Assembly: GCA_035506575.1 (NCBI GenBank)
Contig: DATJPD010000100.1
Span: 62,001 to 126,000, forward strand
Source of the DNA: DATJPD01 sp035506575
GTDB taxonomy: Bacteria > Pseudomonadota > Alphaproteobacteria > CACIAM-22H2
Direction of reading: 5' to 3'
Length of the DNA stretch: 64,000 nucleotides
Position 1 is the stretch's first letter, and each line of letters starts with the position of its first letter. Positions 8,767 through 15,932 of the stretch are shown here, piece after piece. The position numbers and the translations under genes were made by a program. The notes below the pieces were generated by a model. That model was not told the DNA's origin. It did no database searches and saw only the letters and a list, made by a program, of their open reading frames with translations.

Positions 8767-9396
8767 ATGTTCAAGACCTTGCCGATGATCCTGACGCTCT
8801 CCCGGATCGTCGCGATTCCGGTTTTGGTGGCCTTGTTCTATGTCGACGGCGACTGGGTGCGTTACGTCGCCTGCGCGCTCTATACGTCGGCGGCGGTAAC
8901 TGATTATTTCGACGGCTATCTCGCGCGCGCCTGGAAGCAGCAGTCGAAGCTCGGGCGCATTTTCGATCCCATCGCCGACAAGCTCCTGGTCTCGGCCACC
9001 ATCCTCATGCTGGTCGCGTTCGGGCGCATCAGCGGCATCATGGTGCTTCCGGCCCTGGTCATCCTCTGCCGCGAGGTGCTGGTCTCGGGCCTGCGCGAGT
9101 TCCTGGCCGAGATCCGCGTCGGACTGCCGGTGAGCCGGCTCGCCAAGTGGAAGACCGGCATTCAGATGACGGCCCTCGGCTTCCTCATCGTCGGCGACGC
9201 GGCCCCTACCGCGTTCGCGCCGATCACCCTGATCGGCATCGCAGGCCTGTGGGTCGCGGCGGTGCTCACCCTGATCACCGGCTGGGACTACCTGCAGGCG
9301 GGCCTGCGCCACATGGGAGAGGACCGGCCCGAGACTCCGGCACGACCGGCCGAAAAGGCGCCGATCGGGCCTGCCGCGGCCCGGCGCGCGGGATAA
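8767..9396 (+). CDS. pgsA: CDP-diacylglycerol-glycerol-3-phosphate 3-phosphatidyltransferase
   Basis: Inner-membrane enzyme that makes phosphatidylglycerol phosphate from CDP-diacylglycerol and glycerol-3-phosphate, the first committed step to phosphatidylglycerol and cardiolipin. The CDP-alcohol phosphotransferase signature DG-x2-AR-x8-G-x3-D-x3-D is complete as DGYLAR ... LGRIFDPIAD (about residues 45-67). Several hydrophobic helices follow. The length of 209 residues is about 20 more than the usual core because of a Pro/Ala-rich cytosolic C-terminal tail. The uvrC-pgsA order is common in Alphaproteobacteria. The gap before the start contains TGTGGGGATAT, another copy of the motif seen before uvrC. 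Confidence 0.95.
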   Translation: MFKTLPMILTLSRIVAIPVLVALFYVDGDWVRYVACALYTSAAVTDYFDGYLARAWKQQSKLGRIFDPIADKLLVSATILMLVAFGRISGIMVLPALVILCREVLVSGLREFLAEIRVGLPVSRLAKWKTGIQMTALGFLIVGDAAPTAFAPITLIGIAGLWVAAVLTLITGWDYLQAGLRHMGEDRPETPARPAEKAPIGPAAARRAG

Positions 9397-9399
9397 ATT

Positions 9400-9924
9400 T
9401 TGAAAGTCTTCGGGCTCGCAGGCTGGAGCGGCAGCGGCAAGACCACGCTCCTGGTGACCCTCATTCCTGAGCTCGTGCGCCGCGGCGTCGCGGTGTCGAC
9501 GATCAAGCACGCGCATCACGAGTTCGACGTCGACCAGCCGGGCAAGGATTCGTACGCGCACCGGGCGGCTGGCGCCTCCGAGGTGATGGTCTCCTCGTCT
9601 CGGCGATTCGCGTTGATGCACGAGCTGCGCGGCGCACCGGAGCCGACCTTGGACGAATTGCTGGCCCGGATGACCCCGGTCGACCTGATCCTGGTCGAGG
9701 GCTTCAAGGAATACCCGCACAACAAGCTCGAAATCTACCGGGCAGCGCTCGGCAAGCCGCTGCTGTGCGCCGACGACCGCCACGTGGTGGCGGTGGCGAG
9801 CGACGCTCCGGTGGCGGGCCTTCCGGTGCCGCGCCTCAATCTGAACGACGTCGGAGCCATCGCCGACTTCATCATGGCGCATTGCGGGCTGGGGGCAGCG
9901 GCGAAGCGCACGGTGAGGGCGTAG
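9400..9924 (+). CDS. mobB: Molybdopterin-guanine dinucleotide biosynthesis adaptor protein B
   Basis: A P-loop GTP-binding protein that helps MobA attach GMP to molybdopterin, giving the bis-MGD cofactor. Walker A is GWSGSGKTT at residues 8-16. TIKHAHHEFDVDQPGKDS follows and carries the conserved His/Asp segment of the family, and the switch strand is LILVEGFKEYPHNKLEI. The start is a TTG three bases after the pgsA stop; no ATG fits upstream of the P-loop. Length is 174 residues, as expected. It opens the molybdenum cofactor block that continues with moeA, moaD and moaE. Confidence 0.93.
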   Translation: MKVFGLAGWSGSGKTTLLVTLIPELVRRGVAVSTIKHAHHEFDVDQPGKDSYAHRAAGASEVMVSSSRRFALMHELRGAPEPTLDELLARMTPVDLILVEGFKEYPHNKLEIYRAALGKPLLCADDRHVVAVASDAPVAGLPVPRLNLNDVGAIADFIMAHCGLGAAAKRTVRA

Positions 9925-9957
9925 GAACGGCCCATGAGGCGCGCCGTAAAGAATTTT

Positions 9958-10106
9958 CCCTCTCCACCCAATTCCGATTGGGGGGAGAGGGCCAGGGTGA
10001 GGGGGGCGCCACCGTACGCGATACCGACTATCGCGACCCGGGGAACGACCCTCACCCTCCCGCGCTGGCGCGCGGGCCCCTCCCTCTCCCGCTCCGCGGG
10101 CGAGGG
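9958..10106. repeat. REP-like doublet of palindromes between mobB and moeA
   Basis: Two hairpins in mirrored orientation fill most of the mobB-moeA gap. The first has 15-base arms (9958-9972 and 9977-9991) with one mismatch and a four-base loop. The second has 11-base arms (10082-10092 and 10096-10106) with one mismatch and a three-base loop. Between them lie AGGGTGAGGG and, in the opposite sense, CCCTCACCCT, plus a 7-base palindrome CCCGCGC/GCGCGGG. A single hairpin of the same family is at 30240-30264. This looks like a dispersed intergenic palindromic element that may also affect mRNA stability. Confidence 0.7.
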
Positions 10107-10130
10107 GCTGGACGCACGGAGCCTGGCCTG

Positions 10131-11387
10131 ATGGCCCAGCTGTCCGACGACTGCTTCGCGTTTGGCGGCGAGCTGATGCGGGCCGACGAGGCGCTCGGCA
10201 TCCTGGCCGCGCGCGTGTCGGTGATCGCGTCACCGGAGCGCGTGCCCCTCGGAACGGCGCGCGGCCGCATCCTCGCCGAGGATCTGGTGGCCGGACGCAA
10301 CGTGCCGCCGCACGACAACGCCGCGGTCGACGGCTACCTCGTCTATTTCGACGATCTCGACCCGGCGGGCGAGACGCGGCTTCCGGTGAGCGGCCGCGTC
10401 GCCGCGGGGCAGCACGCGGCGCAGGCGCCGGCGCGCGGCACCGCCTTGCGCGTGTTCACCGGCGCTCCGCTGCCGGCCGGGCCCGACACCTGCTTCATGC
10501 AGGAGGATTGCCGCATCGAGGGGGATGCGGTGGTTCTGCCGCCCGGCATCAAGCGCGGTGCGAACCGGCGCAAGGCGGGCGAGGACGTGAAGGCCGGCGC
10601 CACGATCCTGCGCCGCGGCCACCGCCTGCGCCCGCAGGACGTGGGGCTCGCGGCCTCGGTGGGAGCGACCCACCTCGACGTCTACCGGTCTTTGCGCGTC
10701 GGCGTGTTCTCGACCGGCGATGAGCTGCGCGAGCCGGGGGCGGCGACACCGCCGGGGGCCGTGTACGATGCCAACCGTTACGTGCTGCTCGCCCTGCTCG
10801 GCCAGCTCGGCTGCGAGGTCGCGGATTTCGGCATCGTGGCGGACCGCCGCGAGGCGGTGCGCGAGGTGCTGGCCAAGGCGGCGGAGAGCTGCGATGCGAT
10901 CGTCACCTCGGGCGGCATGTCGACCGGCGAAGAGGACCACGTGCGCGCCGCGGTCGAATCCCTGGGCTCGATCCATTTCTGGCGGCTGGCCGTGCGGCCG
11001 GGCCGCCCGGTCGCGTTCGGCCAGGTGAAGGGCGTCGCGTTCACCGGCCTGCCGGGCAATCCGGTCGCGATGATGGTGACCTTCCTGCGCTTCGCACGGC
11101 CGGTGCTGCTGCGCCTGGGCGGTGCCGCCGAGATCGAGCCGCATCTCTTCCGCGTGCGCGCCGGCTTCGACGCCAGGAAGAAGCTCGGCCGCCGCGAGTG
11201 GGTGCGCGCGCGGCTGACAGCGGGCGAGGACGGCATGCCGGTGGCGCAGCGCTTCCCGCGCGACGGGGCGGGCATCCTGACGTCGCTCGTCGAATCCGAC
11301 GGTTTGATCGAGCTCGCCGAGAACGTGACACAGGTGACCGCCGGCGCCATGGTCGACTTCCTGCCCTTCAGCGAGGTCGGCGTATGA
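10131..11387 (+). CDS. moeA: Molybdopterin molybdenumtransferase
   Basis: Catalyses insertion of molybdate into adenylylated molybdopterin, a cytosolic step of molybdenum cofactor synthesis. The 418-residue protein carries the N-terminal MoeA region with the NVPPHDNAAVDGY segment (about 61-73), the central MoCF-binding domain with FSTGDEL, VYDANRY and TSGGMSTGEEDHV, and the LPGNPVAMMVTF motif. The C-terminal domain IV ends normally. The ATG at 10131 was chosen because the homologous start ALGILAARV lies just after it. The stop overlaps the moaD start (ATGA), so expression is coupled. Confidence 0.95.
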   Translation: MAQLSDDCFAFGGELMRADEALGILAARVSVIASPERVPLGTARGRILAEDLVAGRNVPPHDNAAVDGYLVYFDDLDPAGETRLPVSGRVAAGQHAAQAPARGTALRVFTGAPLPAGPDTCFMQEDCRIEGDAVVLPPGIKRGANRRKAGEDVKAGATILRRGHRLRPQDVGLAASVGATHLDVYRSLRVGVFSTGDELREPGAATPPGAVYDANRYVLLALLGQLGCEVADFGIVADRREAVREVLAKAAESCDAIVTSGGMSTGEEDHVRAAVESLGSIHFWRLAVRPGRPVAFGQVKGVAFTGLPGNPVAMMVTFLRFARPVLLRLGGAAEIEPHLFRVRAGFDARKKLGRREWVRARLTAGEDGMPVAQRFPRDGAGILTSLVESDGLIELAENVTQVTAGAMVDFLPFSEVGV

Positions 11388-11641
11388 AGATTCTCTACTT
11401 CGCCTGGCTCAGGACGCGGGTCGGCAGCGCCGAGGAAGACGTGACGCCGCCTGCCGGCGTGCGCGACGTCCGCGGTCTCCTCGACTGGCTGAAGACGCGC
11501 TCGCCCGGGCATGCCGAGGCCTTCAAGGATCTCTCGGTCGTGCGCGTGGCGGTGAACCAGACCTACGTGCAGCCCGACCATCCGGTGACGGCGGATGACG
11601 AGATCGCCATATTCCCGCCGGTCACGGGGGGCTCGTCATGA
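11384..11641 (+). CDS. moaD: Molybdopterin synthase small subunit, with residues after the GG motif
   Basis: Ubiquitin-fold sulfur carrier that donates thiocarboxylate sulfur to precursor Z within molybdopterin synthase. The 85-residue sequence has the family's start KILYFAWLRTRVG and its end DEIAIFPPVTGG. It does not stop after the Gly-Gly that must be exposed for adenylylation. Two serines follow (GGSS) before the TGA. I checked the reading frame base by base across 11621-11641. The ATG overlaps the moeA stop and the TGA overlaps the moaE start. Either the tail is trimmed, or this copy works differently, or the two codons are a recent change. Confidence 0.92.
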   Translation: MKILYFAWLRTRVGSAEEDVTPPAGVRDVRGLLDWLKTRSPGHAEAFKDLSVVRVAVNQTYVQPDHPVTADDEIAIFPPVTGGSS

Positions 11642-12090
11642 TCCGCGTGCAGCGCGACGATTTCGACGTCGGCGCCGAGATCGAGCGCCTGACCGCCGGC
11701 AAGCACGACATCGGCGGCGTGGTGAGCTTCATCGGCCTCGTGCGCGATCTGGCGGGCGGTGCGTCCATCAAGGCGATGACGCTCGAACATTATCCCGGCA
11801 TGACCGAGACGCAGCTCGCCGAAATCGAGGCCGAGGCGAACCGCCGCTGGCCGCTCTCCGCCTCGCTGATCATCCACCGCTACGGCCGGCTCGAGCCGGG
11901 CGAGCGCATCGTGCTCGTGCTCGCCGCCTCACCCCATCGGGAGGCCGCGTTCGAGGCCTGCCACTTCCTCATCGACTGGCTCAAGACCAAGGCGCCGTTC
12001 TGGAAGCTCGAGGACACGGACAAGGGCGAGAAGTGGGTCGCGGCCGACGCGCGCGACGATGCCGCCGCGGCACGCTGGGTGAAGGGCTAG
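11638..12090 (+). CDS. moaE: Molybdopterin synthase catalytic (large) subunit
   Basis: Catalytic half of molybdopterin synthase; it forms an alpha2-beta2 tetramer with MoaD and makes the dithiolene of molybdopterin. The 150-residue protein shows the typical blocks GGVVSFIGLVRD, LEHYPGMTE, HRYGRLEPGE, ASPHREAAFEACHF and the catalytic lysine region LKTKAPFWKLE. It starts inside the moaD stop (ATGA). A short gene on the opposite strand ends within its last codons. Length and motifs are normal. Confidence 0.95.
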   Translation: MIRVQRDDFDVGAEIERLTAGKHDIGGVVSFIGLVRDLAGGASIKAMTLEHYPGMTETQLAEIEAEANRRWPLSASLIIHRYGRLEPGERIVLVLAASPHREAAFEACHFLIDWLKTKAPFWKLEDTDKGEKWVAADARDDAAAARWVKG

Positions 12091-12284
12091 GCGTCCGGCT
12101 TCGGCCGCGGCACCGCGGTGCGCGGCCGGCGCTGTCGATCGTCCGCGGCATCGCCGTCCGCCGACCTGTCGAGCGCCGCCTGCATATGGTCGAGCGCCCC
12201 GTCCTCGGTCAGCATGCTCGGCGGCAGCTGGCCGAACCGCGCGCGAAACTGGCTCAGAACGCGGACATACTCGATCCACTTCAT
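12087..12284 (-). CDS. Small hypothetical protein, convergent with moaE
   Basis: A 65-residue frame whose stop overlaps the moaE stop region. The N-terminal half (MKWIEYVRVLSQFRARFG) looks like a helical amphipathic segment, and the C-terminal half is Arg/Asp-rich and probably disordered. No domain is recognised. A weak GGGG upstream of the ATG is the only translation signal. It could be a genuine small protein or chance coding in a GC-rich region; I lean slightly to real because the N-terminus is not Arg/Ala/Pro noise. Confidence 0.45.
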   Translation of the reverse strand: MKWIEYVRVLSQFRARFGQLPPSMLTEDGALDHMQAALDRSADGDAADDRQRRPRTAVPRPKPDA

Positions 12285-12450
12285 GGAGACCCCGCCCGTT
12301 GGGGTGGAAAGTGCCGGGTTCTAAAATGGTCGAGGTGACGTTGGAAGCGGCATTAATGTGAACGCGTCCCGCCGGCGGCACCGATGCACGCCGCCGGATG
12401 ACACAGGACGCGTCGAAACTCTCCGCGTGTTGCCGCGTTTCCTAAGCATC

Positions 12451-12612
12451 ATGGCCGAAGACCTGGACAAGTTTCGACGCCGCGCCCAACAACTGCGGAC
12501 GATGCTCGGCAGCGTCACGGATCCGCGCGCGATCGAGGTGATCAAACGGGAGATCGCGACCCTGGAAACCAAGGCGCAAGAGCTGGAGCTGTCACAGCGC
12601 GGAAAGACCTGA
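12451..12612 (+). CDS. Small helical hypothetical protein
   Basis: A 53-residue highly charged protein, MAEDLDKFRRRAQQLR ... VIKREIATLETKAQELE, predicted to be two antiparallel helices or a short coiled coil. I chose the ATG at 12451; a longer frame from 12358 adds an Arg-rich leader unlike coding sequence. It resembles the short helical proteins at 4163 and 34628 in composition and size. There is no signal peptide and no known domain. Function unknown. Confidence 0.55.
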   Translation: MAEDLDKFRRRAQQLRTMLGSVTDPRAIEVIKREIATLETKAQELELSQRGKT

Positions 12613-12623
12613 GCGGCTGCGAT

Positions 12624-12818
12624 TCAGCCCGAGGGCGCCTTGCGATGCACAAGTCGCGCGTTGCGCCACAGTTCGATCCCGGAACAGTGGCTGTGCGGTC
12701 CTCGTTCGTAGAGGGATTCGGCCCACGCGACGGCGGCGGCATCGTCGACGAGGGTCGCTTCCGTCACGGCAACGATCCGGTTGTCCCCGGACAGGCAATA
12801 GCACCGATAATCGGGCAT
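12624..12818 (-). CDS. Small conserved-type hypothetical protein
   Basis: A 64-residue protein beginning MPDYRCYCLSGDNRIV and ending in an Arg/His segment (IELWRNARLVHR). Short alphaproteobacterial proteins with this YRCY...D..I start, an acidic helix and an ELW/EVW-x-R ending are frequent and uncharacterised, which supports this as a real gene. The ATG at 12818 is preferred over the longer frame to 12881, whose extra residues look non-coding. A T-run preceded by a small GGCC hairpin lies just upstream on this strand and may terminate transcription from the DUF1330 gene. Confidence 0.6.
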   Translation of the reverse strand: MPDYRCYCLSGDNRIVAVTEATLVDDAAAVAWAESLYERGPHSHCSGIELWRNARLVHRKAPSG

Positions 12819-12897
12819 AGACAAAAAACGGCCGCTCGGCCCGCGGCGTTCTGTGATGTTTCTGGGGTAGCGGTGGGGCAAGATTGGTCGCGCCCGC

Positions 12898-13197
12898 TTA
12901 TCCGGAAGGCGCGCCGACGCCGTCCACGATGACGAGGCGCAGGTCGGACGACCCGCGACGGATCTCGTGCGCCACGGCGTATTCCGCGGAGTTGTACCAG
13001 CGGCGCGCCGCCTCCACGCTCTCGAATTCGATGACGAGGAATTTGTGCGCGGGGCCGCCTTCCAGCACCTCGGGCTTCACCCCGCGCGCGAGATATCTGC
13101 CGCCGTATTTGCGGACCGCGGCGGCGACCATGTCGCCATAGCCCTTCATGGACTCGGGCTTGCGGATCTCCACCTCACCGATGACGTAGGCCACCAT
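12898..13197 (-). CDS. DUF1330 family protein
   Basis: A 99-residue dimeric ferredoxin-like (dimeric alpha/beta barrel) protein. Family signs are the start MVAYVIGEVEIRKPESMKGY, the central GGRYLARG, and FLVIEFESVEAARRWYNSAEY, followed by the RRGSSDLRLVIVDG end. The start is set by GGAGGG seven bases upstream of the ATG. DUF1330 proteins are cytosolic and of unknown biochemical role. It stands alone among small genes on the same strand. Confidence 0.9.
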   Translation of the reverse strand: MVAYVIGEVEIRKPESMKGYGDMVAAAVRKYGGRYLARGVKPEVLEGGPAHKFLVIEFESVEAARRWYNSAEYAVAHEIRRGSSDLRLVIVDGVGAPSG

Positions 13198-13271
13198 CGC
13201 GACACCCTCCTGATTGTCGGAGGAGCGTGCCATTGCGCCGGCTGGCGAACAACCACCCGCGGCTTCGAACG

Positions 13272-13466
13272 TCAGACCTGGTAGGACAGCTGCTGCCGAA
13301 GCTGCGCGCCCGTCCCGTGGCACGTTCCGGGAGTTGCGTCCGACAGGGCGGCCAGAACCACAACGACGACCCAGACGGCGACGGGGATCAGCCCTAGCCG
13401 CGGTCCCCCGTGCGCCGACACAGGCCCGAAGGGATTTGAAACCGCCGGCATTGCGATGGCGCTCAT
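13272..13466 (-). CDS. Small single-pass membrane protein, hypothetical
   Basis: A 64-residue frame with one clear membrane segment, LIPVAVWVVVVVLAAL (about residues 26-41), a short N-terminal Gly/Pro-rich arm and a polar C-terminal tail. GGGAGG sits at a normal distance before the ATG, the best evidence that it is translated. No homologue is recognised. It lies between the DUF1330 and HNH-like genes on the same strand. Confidence 0.5.
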   Translation of the reverse strand: MSAIAMPAVSNPFGPVSAHGGPRLGLIPVAVWVVVVVLAALSDATPGTCHGTGAQLRQQLSYQV

Positions 13467-13492
13467 GAACGACCTCCCTGTCGCGCCCGATC

Positions 13493-14059
13493 TCAGCAGC
13501 GGCCCCGGCCGGCGGCTGTGCGTTTTCGCACGCGCCGCGGGGAGCGCTTCTCCTGGTGCGCGCACGTACCTCCGTTGCGGTGGCGGCCGTGGTTGCAGTT
13601 CGAGCACAGCACCTGGAAGCCGGGCGGATAGCCGCGCCGGCGCAGCTCGAGGAGGATCGGGATCGAGCTGAACGTGCCATACCTGCGCCGGTGGCGCGCG
13701 CCGTCGTTGTTGACGTGGTCGAGGGTGAGGAATGTCGGCTCGCCCTCCCCGCAGCAGGCGCAGCGATAGCCGCCATAGGCCATGATCGCCTGGTGCCGAA
13801 GCCAATAGTAATGATGCGGCGGTCCGCCGCGCGTCATCCGCCGGCCGTCGGACGGCTGCGTTCCCGTCGCGAACGCGACCGCGCGGTCCACGGTCCGGCC
13901 GGCCGACCGGCGCCAGCGGCGCGCGAATTCGTCGATCCAGCGCCGCGACGCCTCGATCAGAGCGTGCTCGCCGGCGCGGAGGCAAGCGCGGCAGCGGCCG
14001 CGGCCGGGCGGAAAGGCGGAGGCGCGCTTGCGCGCCCCGCACAGGTTGCAGGTTCGCAT
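13493..14059 (-). CDS. HNH-like zinc-binding protein
   Basis: A 188-residue basic protein with four Cys-x2-Cys pairs: CNLC near the N-terminus, CRAC, CACC and CSNC. The last two flank LTLDHVNNDG and precede LCSNCNHGRH, giving the spacing of an HNH endonuclease-type treble-clef zinc finger. Similar short HNH proteins are common in phages and as orphans in bacteria. The ATG at 14059 is preferred because it directly precedes the first zinc knuckle and has GAGGA upstream; 39 further residues upstream look non-coding. No partner methylase or phage gene is adjacent, so whether it cuts DNA is open. Confidence 0.7.
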   Translation of the reverse strand: MRTCNLCGARKRASAFPPGRGRCRACLRAGEHALIEASRRWIDEFARRWRRSAGRTVDRAVAFATGTQPSDGRRMTRGGPPHHYYWLRHQAIMAYGGYRCACCGEGEPTFLTLDHVNNDGARHRRRYGTFSSIPILLELRRRGYPPGFQVLCSNCNHGRHRNGGTCAHQEKRSPRRVRKRTAAGRGRC

Positions 14060-14104
14060 CGGACATCCTCGGGGGGTGCGGCGGGGCGCGCCGGAAACGA
14101 AAAC

Positions 14105-14132
14105 GGCGCGCGCCCCAAAAGGCACGCGCCGC
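14105..14132 (-). terminator. Strong hairpin with T-rich tail, reading leftward
   Basis: Arms at 14105-14115 and 14122-14132 pair over 11 bases with one mismatch around the loop CCAAAA. Read on the minus strand, the stem is followed by TTTTCGTTT, the form of an intrinsic terminator. It lies 45 bases upstream of the HNH-like gene start and nothing recognisable is transcribed into it. It may therefore attenuate that gene or end a short unannotated RNA from 14133-14284. Confidence 0.55.
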
Positions 14133-14284
14133 GACGATGAATTTCGGAAGCTTATGCCGCGCCCAGGCCGGCGCAAGCGCGAAAATGTCTAGTAGGCAAA
14201 AAAGCGCCCCGCCTCCGCCGGACCTCCCCGCGAGCGGCTCGTGCAGGTATGTTTCAGCCGGCCGACATGCGAGGAGCTTCCGCG

Positions 14285-15127
14285 ATGACCATCATCGATT
14301 CCCAGGTGCATGCGTATGACGCCAACACGCCGGAACGGCCCTGGCACACCGTGCCGAACTGGCCCGCGCACGTCACCGGCGACGAAATGGTCGCGGCCAT
14401 GGACAAGGTCGGGGTCGACGGCGCCATCTTCATCTCCGCGTTCTCCATGTACCGCTACGACGCGAGCTACGCGGTGGAGGTGCAACGGGCGCACCCCGCG
14501 CGGTTCGCCATCGTCAAGCCGGTCGACCCGGACGATCCGGCGGTGGGCGACATCATCGCCGACTGGAAGAAAACTCCGGGCACGGTCGGAATCCGCATCC
14601 GGCTGACCACGGATGCGAACTATGCGCCGGACCACCCGGGCCTCGACCGGATCGCCCGCGCGGCCGTGCGTCACGATCTTCCGGTCAACGTCCTCTGCTG
14701 GGGCAACCTGGACGCCGGCACGGCCCTCATCGACCGCCATCCCGACACGCGGTTCATCATCGACCACCTGGGCATCGTACAGCCGCGGGTGCCGCCGGCG
14801 CCGCCCGAGCCCTGGGCCGAGCTGCCGAAGGTGCTGGCGCTCGCCAAGCGCCAGAACGCGGTGATCAAGGTCAGCGGCGCCTGCACCTTGTCCCGCCAGC
14901 CGTATCCATTCCCCGATATCTGGGACCCGCTCGCCCGCGTGTTCGATGCCTGGGGGTTCGAGCGCTGCCTGTGGGGCACGGACTGGACCCGCGCCTTCGC
15001 GGTCGTCAACTACGAGCAGGCGGTCGAGCCCTTCCGCATGACCGACCGCCTGAGCGCCACCGAACGGGCCATGCTGATGGGCGGCGCCTGCGCCAAGGCC
15101 TATGGTTGGTCGCCGAAGAAGGGCTAG
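14285..15127 (+). CDS. Amidohydrolase family 2 protein (TIM-barrel metal-dependent hydrolase)
   Basis: A 280-residue cytosolic amidohydrolase of the type that includes 2-pyrone-4,6-dicarboxylate lactonase and related lactonases. Visible elements are the N-terminal metal strand IIDSQVHAYD, the substrate/metal strand GIRIRL, FIIDHLG near the middle and the late aspartate strand LWGTDWTRA. GAGGAG is eight bases before the ATG at 14285, which fixes this start over the GTG/ATG codons further up. The gene is convergent with an exported hydrolase. The metal ligands fit the family, but the exact lactone or amide substrate is unknown. Confidence 0.85.
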   Translation: MTIIDSQVHAYDANTPERPWHTVPNWPAHVTGDEMVAAMDKVGVDGAIFISAFSMYRYDASYAVEVQRAHPARFAIVKPVDPDDPAVGDIIADWKKTPGTVGIRIRLTTDANYAPDHPGLDRIARAAVRHDLPVNVLCWGNLDAGTALIDRHPDTRFIIDHLGIVQPRVPPAPPEPWAELPKVLALAKRQNAVIKVSGACTLSRQPYPFPDIWDPLARVFDAWGFERCLWGTDWTRAFAVVNYEQAVEPFRMTDRLSATERAMLMGGACAKAYGWSPKKG

Positions 15128-15140
15128 ACCACAGCCTGCG

Positions 15141-15932
15141 TCACGGCTTGGCCGAGCTGTCTCCGGCCGAGCGGGCCGCTCGTTCGATGACGCGGGCGAC
15201 GGCGCCGGGGTGGGAGACATAGACGAGATGGCTCGCCTTGATCTCGGTCACCTGTGCGCCCGAGCGCTTGTACATCCGGCGCGCAAGCCCCGGGTTGAGG
15301 GCGTGGTCTGCCGTGGCGACGATGCCGTAGCTGGGCTTGTCGCGCCACGCGGCGACCGTCACCGGCGCGTCGAACGCGGCGGCCGCCACCGGGACCTGGG
15401 AATGCGCCATGAACCTTGCTTGCGCGGGCGGCACGTCGGCCGCGACATCCGCCGCAAACCGGGCCGGATCGAGGAAGACGAAGCCGTCCTTGGTCGGCTT
15501 GAGGTCGGCGGCCGGCGTCGAGCCCGGCATCGACGTGGCGAGCTGGTTGGTCGTTTCGCCCACGTCCGGCTGCAACGCCGCGACGTAGACCAGCGCCCGA
15601 ACCTTCGGATCGTCACCGGCCACCGTGATGATGCTGCCGCCGTAGCTGTGACCGACGAGGACGACCGGTCCATCCTGCTGGTCGATGACCCGCCGGGTGG
15701 CCGCGACATCGTCGGCGAGGCCCGTCAGAGGCTGCTCGACCACGCTCACTCGATATCCGTCCTTGGTCAGGATGTCATAGACCCCGCGCCAGCTCGAGCC
15801 GTCGACGAGAGCGCCGTGCACGAGCACGACGTTTTTCACGGCACCCGCCGGTGCCGCCCCGGCCCCGGACGCGCCGCCGGCCGCGAGCACCAGAGCTGCG
15901 AGTGCTGCGCGCAGCGCGTCAGCCACGGTCAT
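15141..15932 (-). CDS. Exported alpha/beta hydrolase
   Basis: A 263-residue serine hydrolase with a signal peptide (about residues 1-26, ending ASGAGAAPAG). The mature protein starts NVVLVHGALVDGSSW with the oxyanion HG. The nucleophile elbow is VLVGHSYGG, the acid is probably in TADHALN and the histidine in KASHLVYVSHP. AAGGAGA lies six bases before the ATG. Its start overlaps the stop of the beta-propeller gene (ATGA), so the two are coupled. It resembles the cytosolic hydrolase at 4391 but is exported; the substrate is unknown. Confidence 0.85.
   Translation of the reverse strand: MTVADALRAALAALVLAAGGASGAGAAPAGAVKNVVLVHGALVDGSSWRGVYDILTKDGYRVSVVEQPLTGLADDVAATRRVIDQQDGPVVLVGHSYGGSIITVAGDDPKVRALVYVAALQPDVGETTNQLATSMPGSTPAADLKPTKDGFVFLDPARFAADVAADVPPAQARFMAHSQVPVAAAAFDAPVTVAAWRDKPSYGIVATADHALNPGLARRMYKRSGAQVTEIKASHLVYVSHPGAVARVIERAARSAGDSSAKP

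Noticed and set aside
12681..12706. A perfect EcfG-type promoter pattern (GGAAC-N17-CGTT) on the plus strand
   Set aside because: It lies inside a minus-strand gene with no plus-strand gene close downstream, and one such match is expected by chance in a window of this size.
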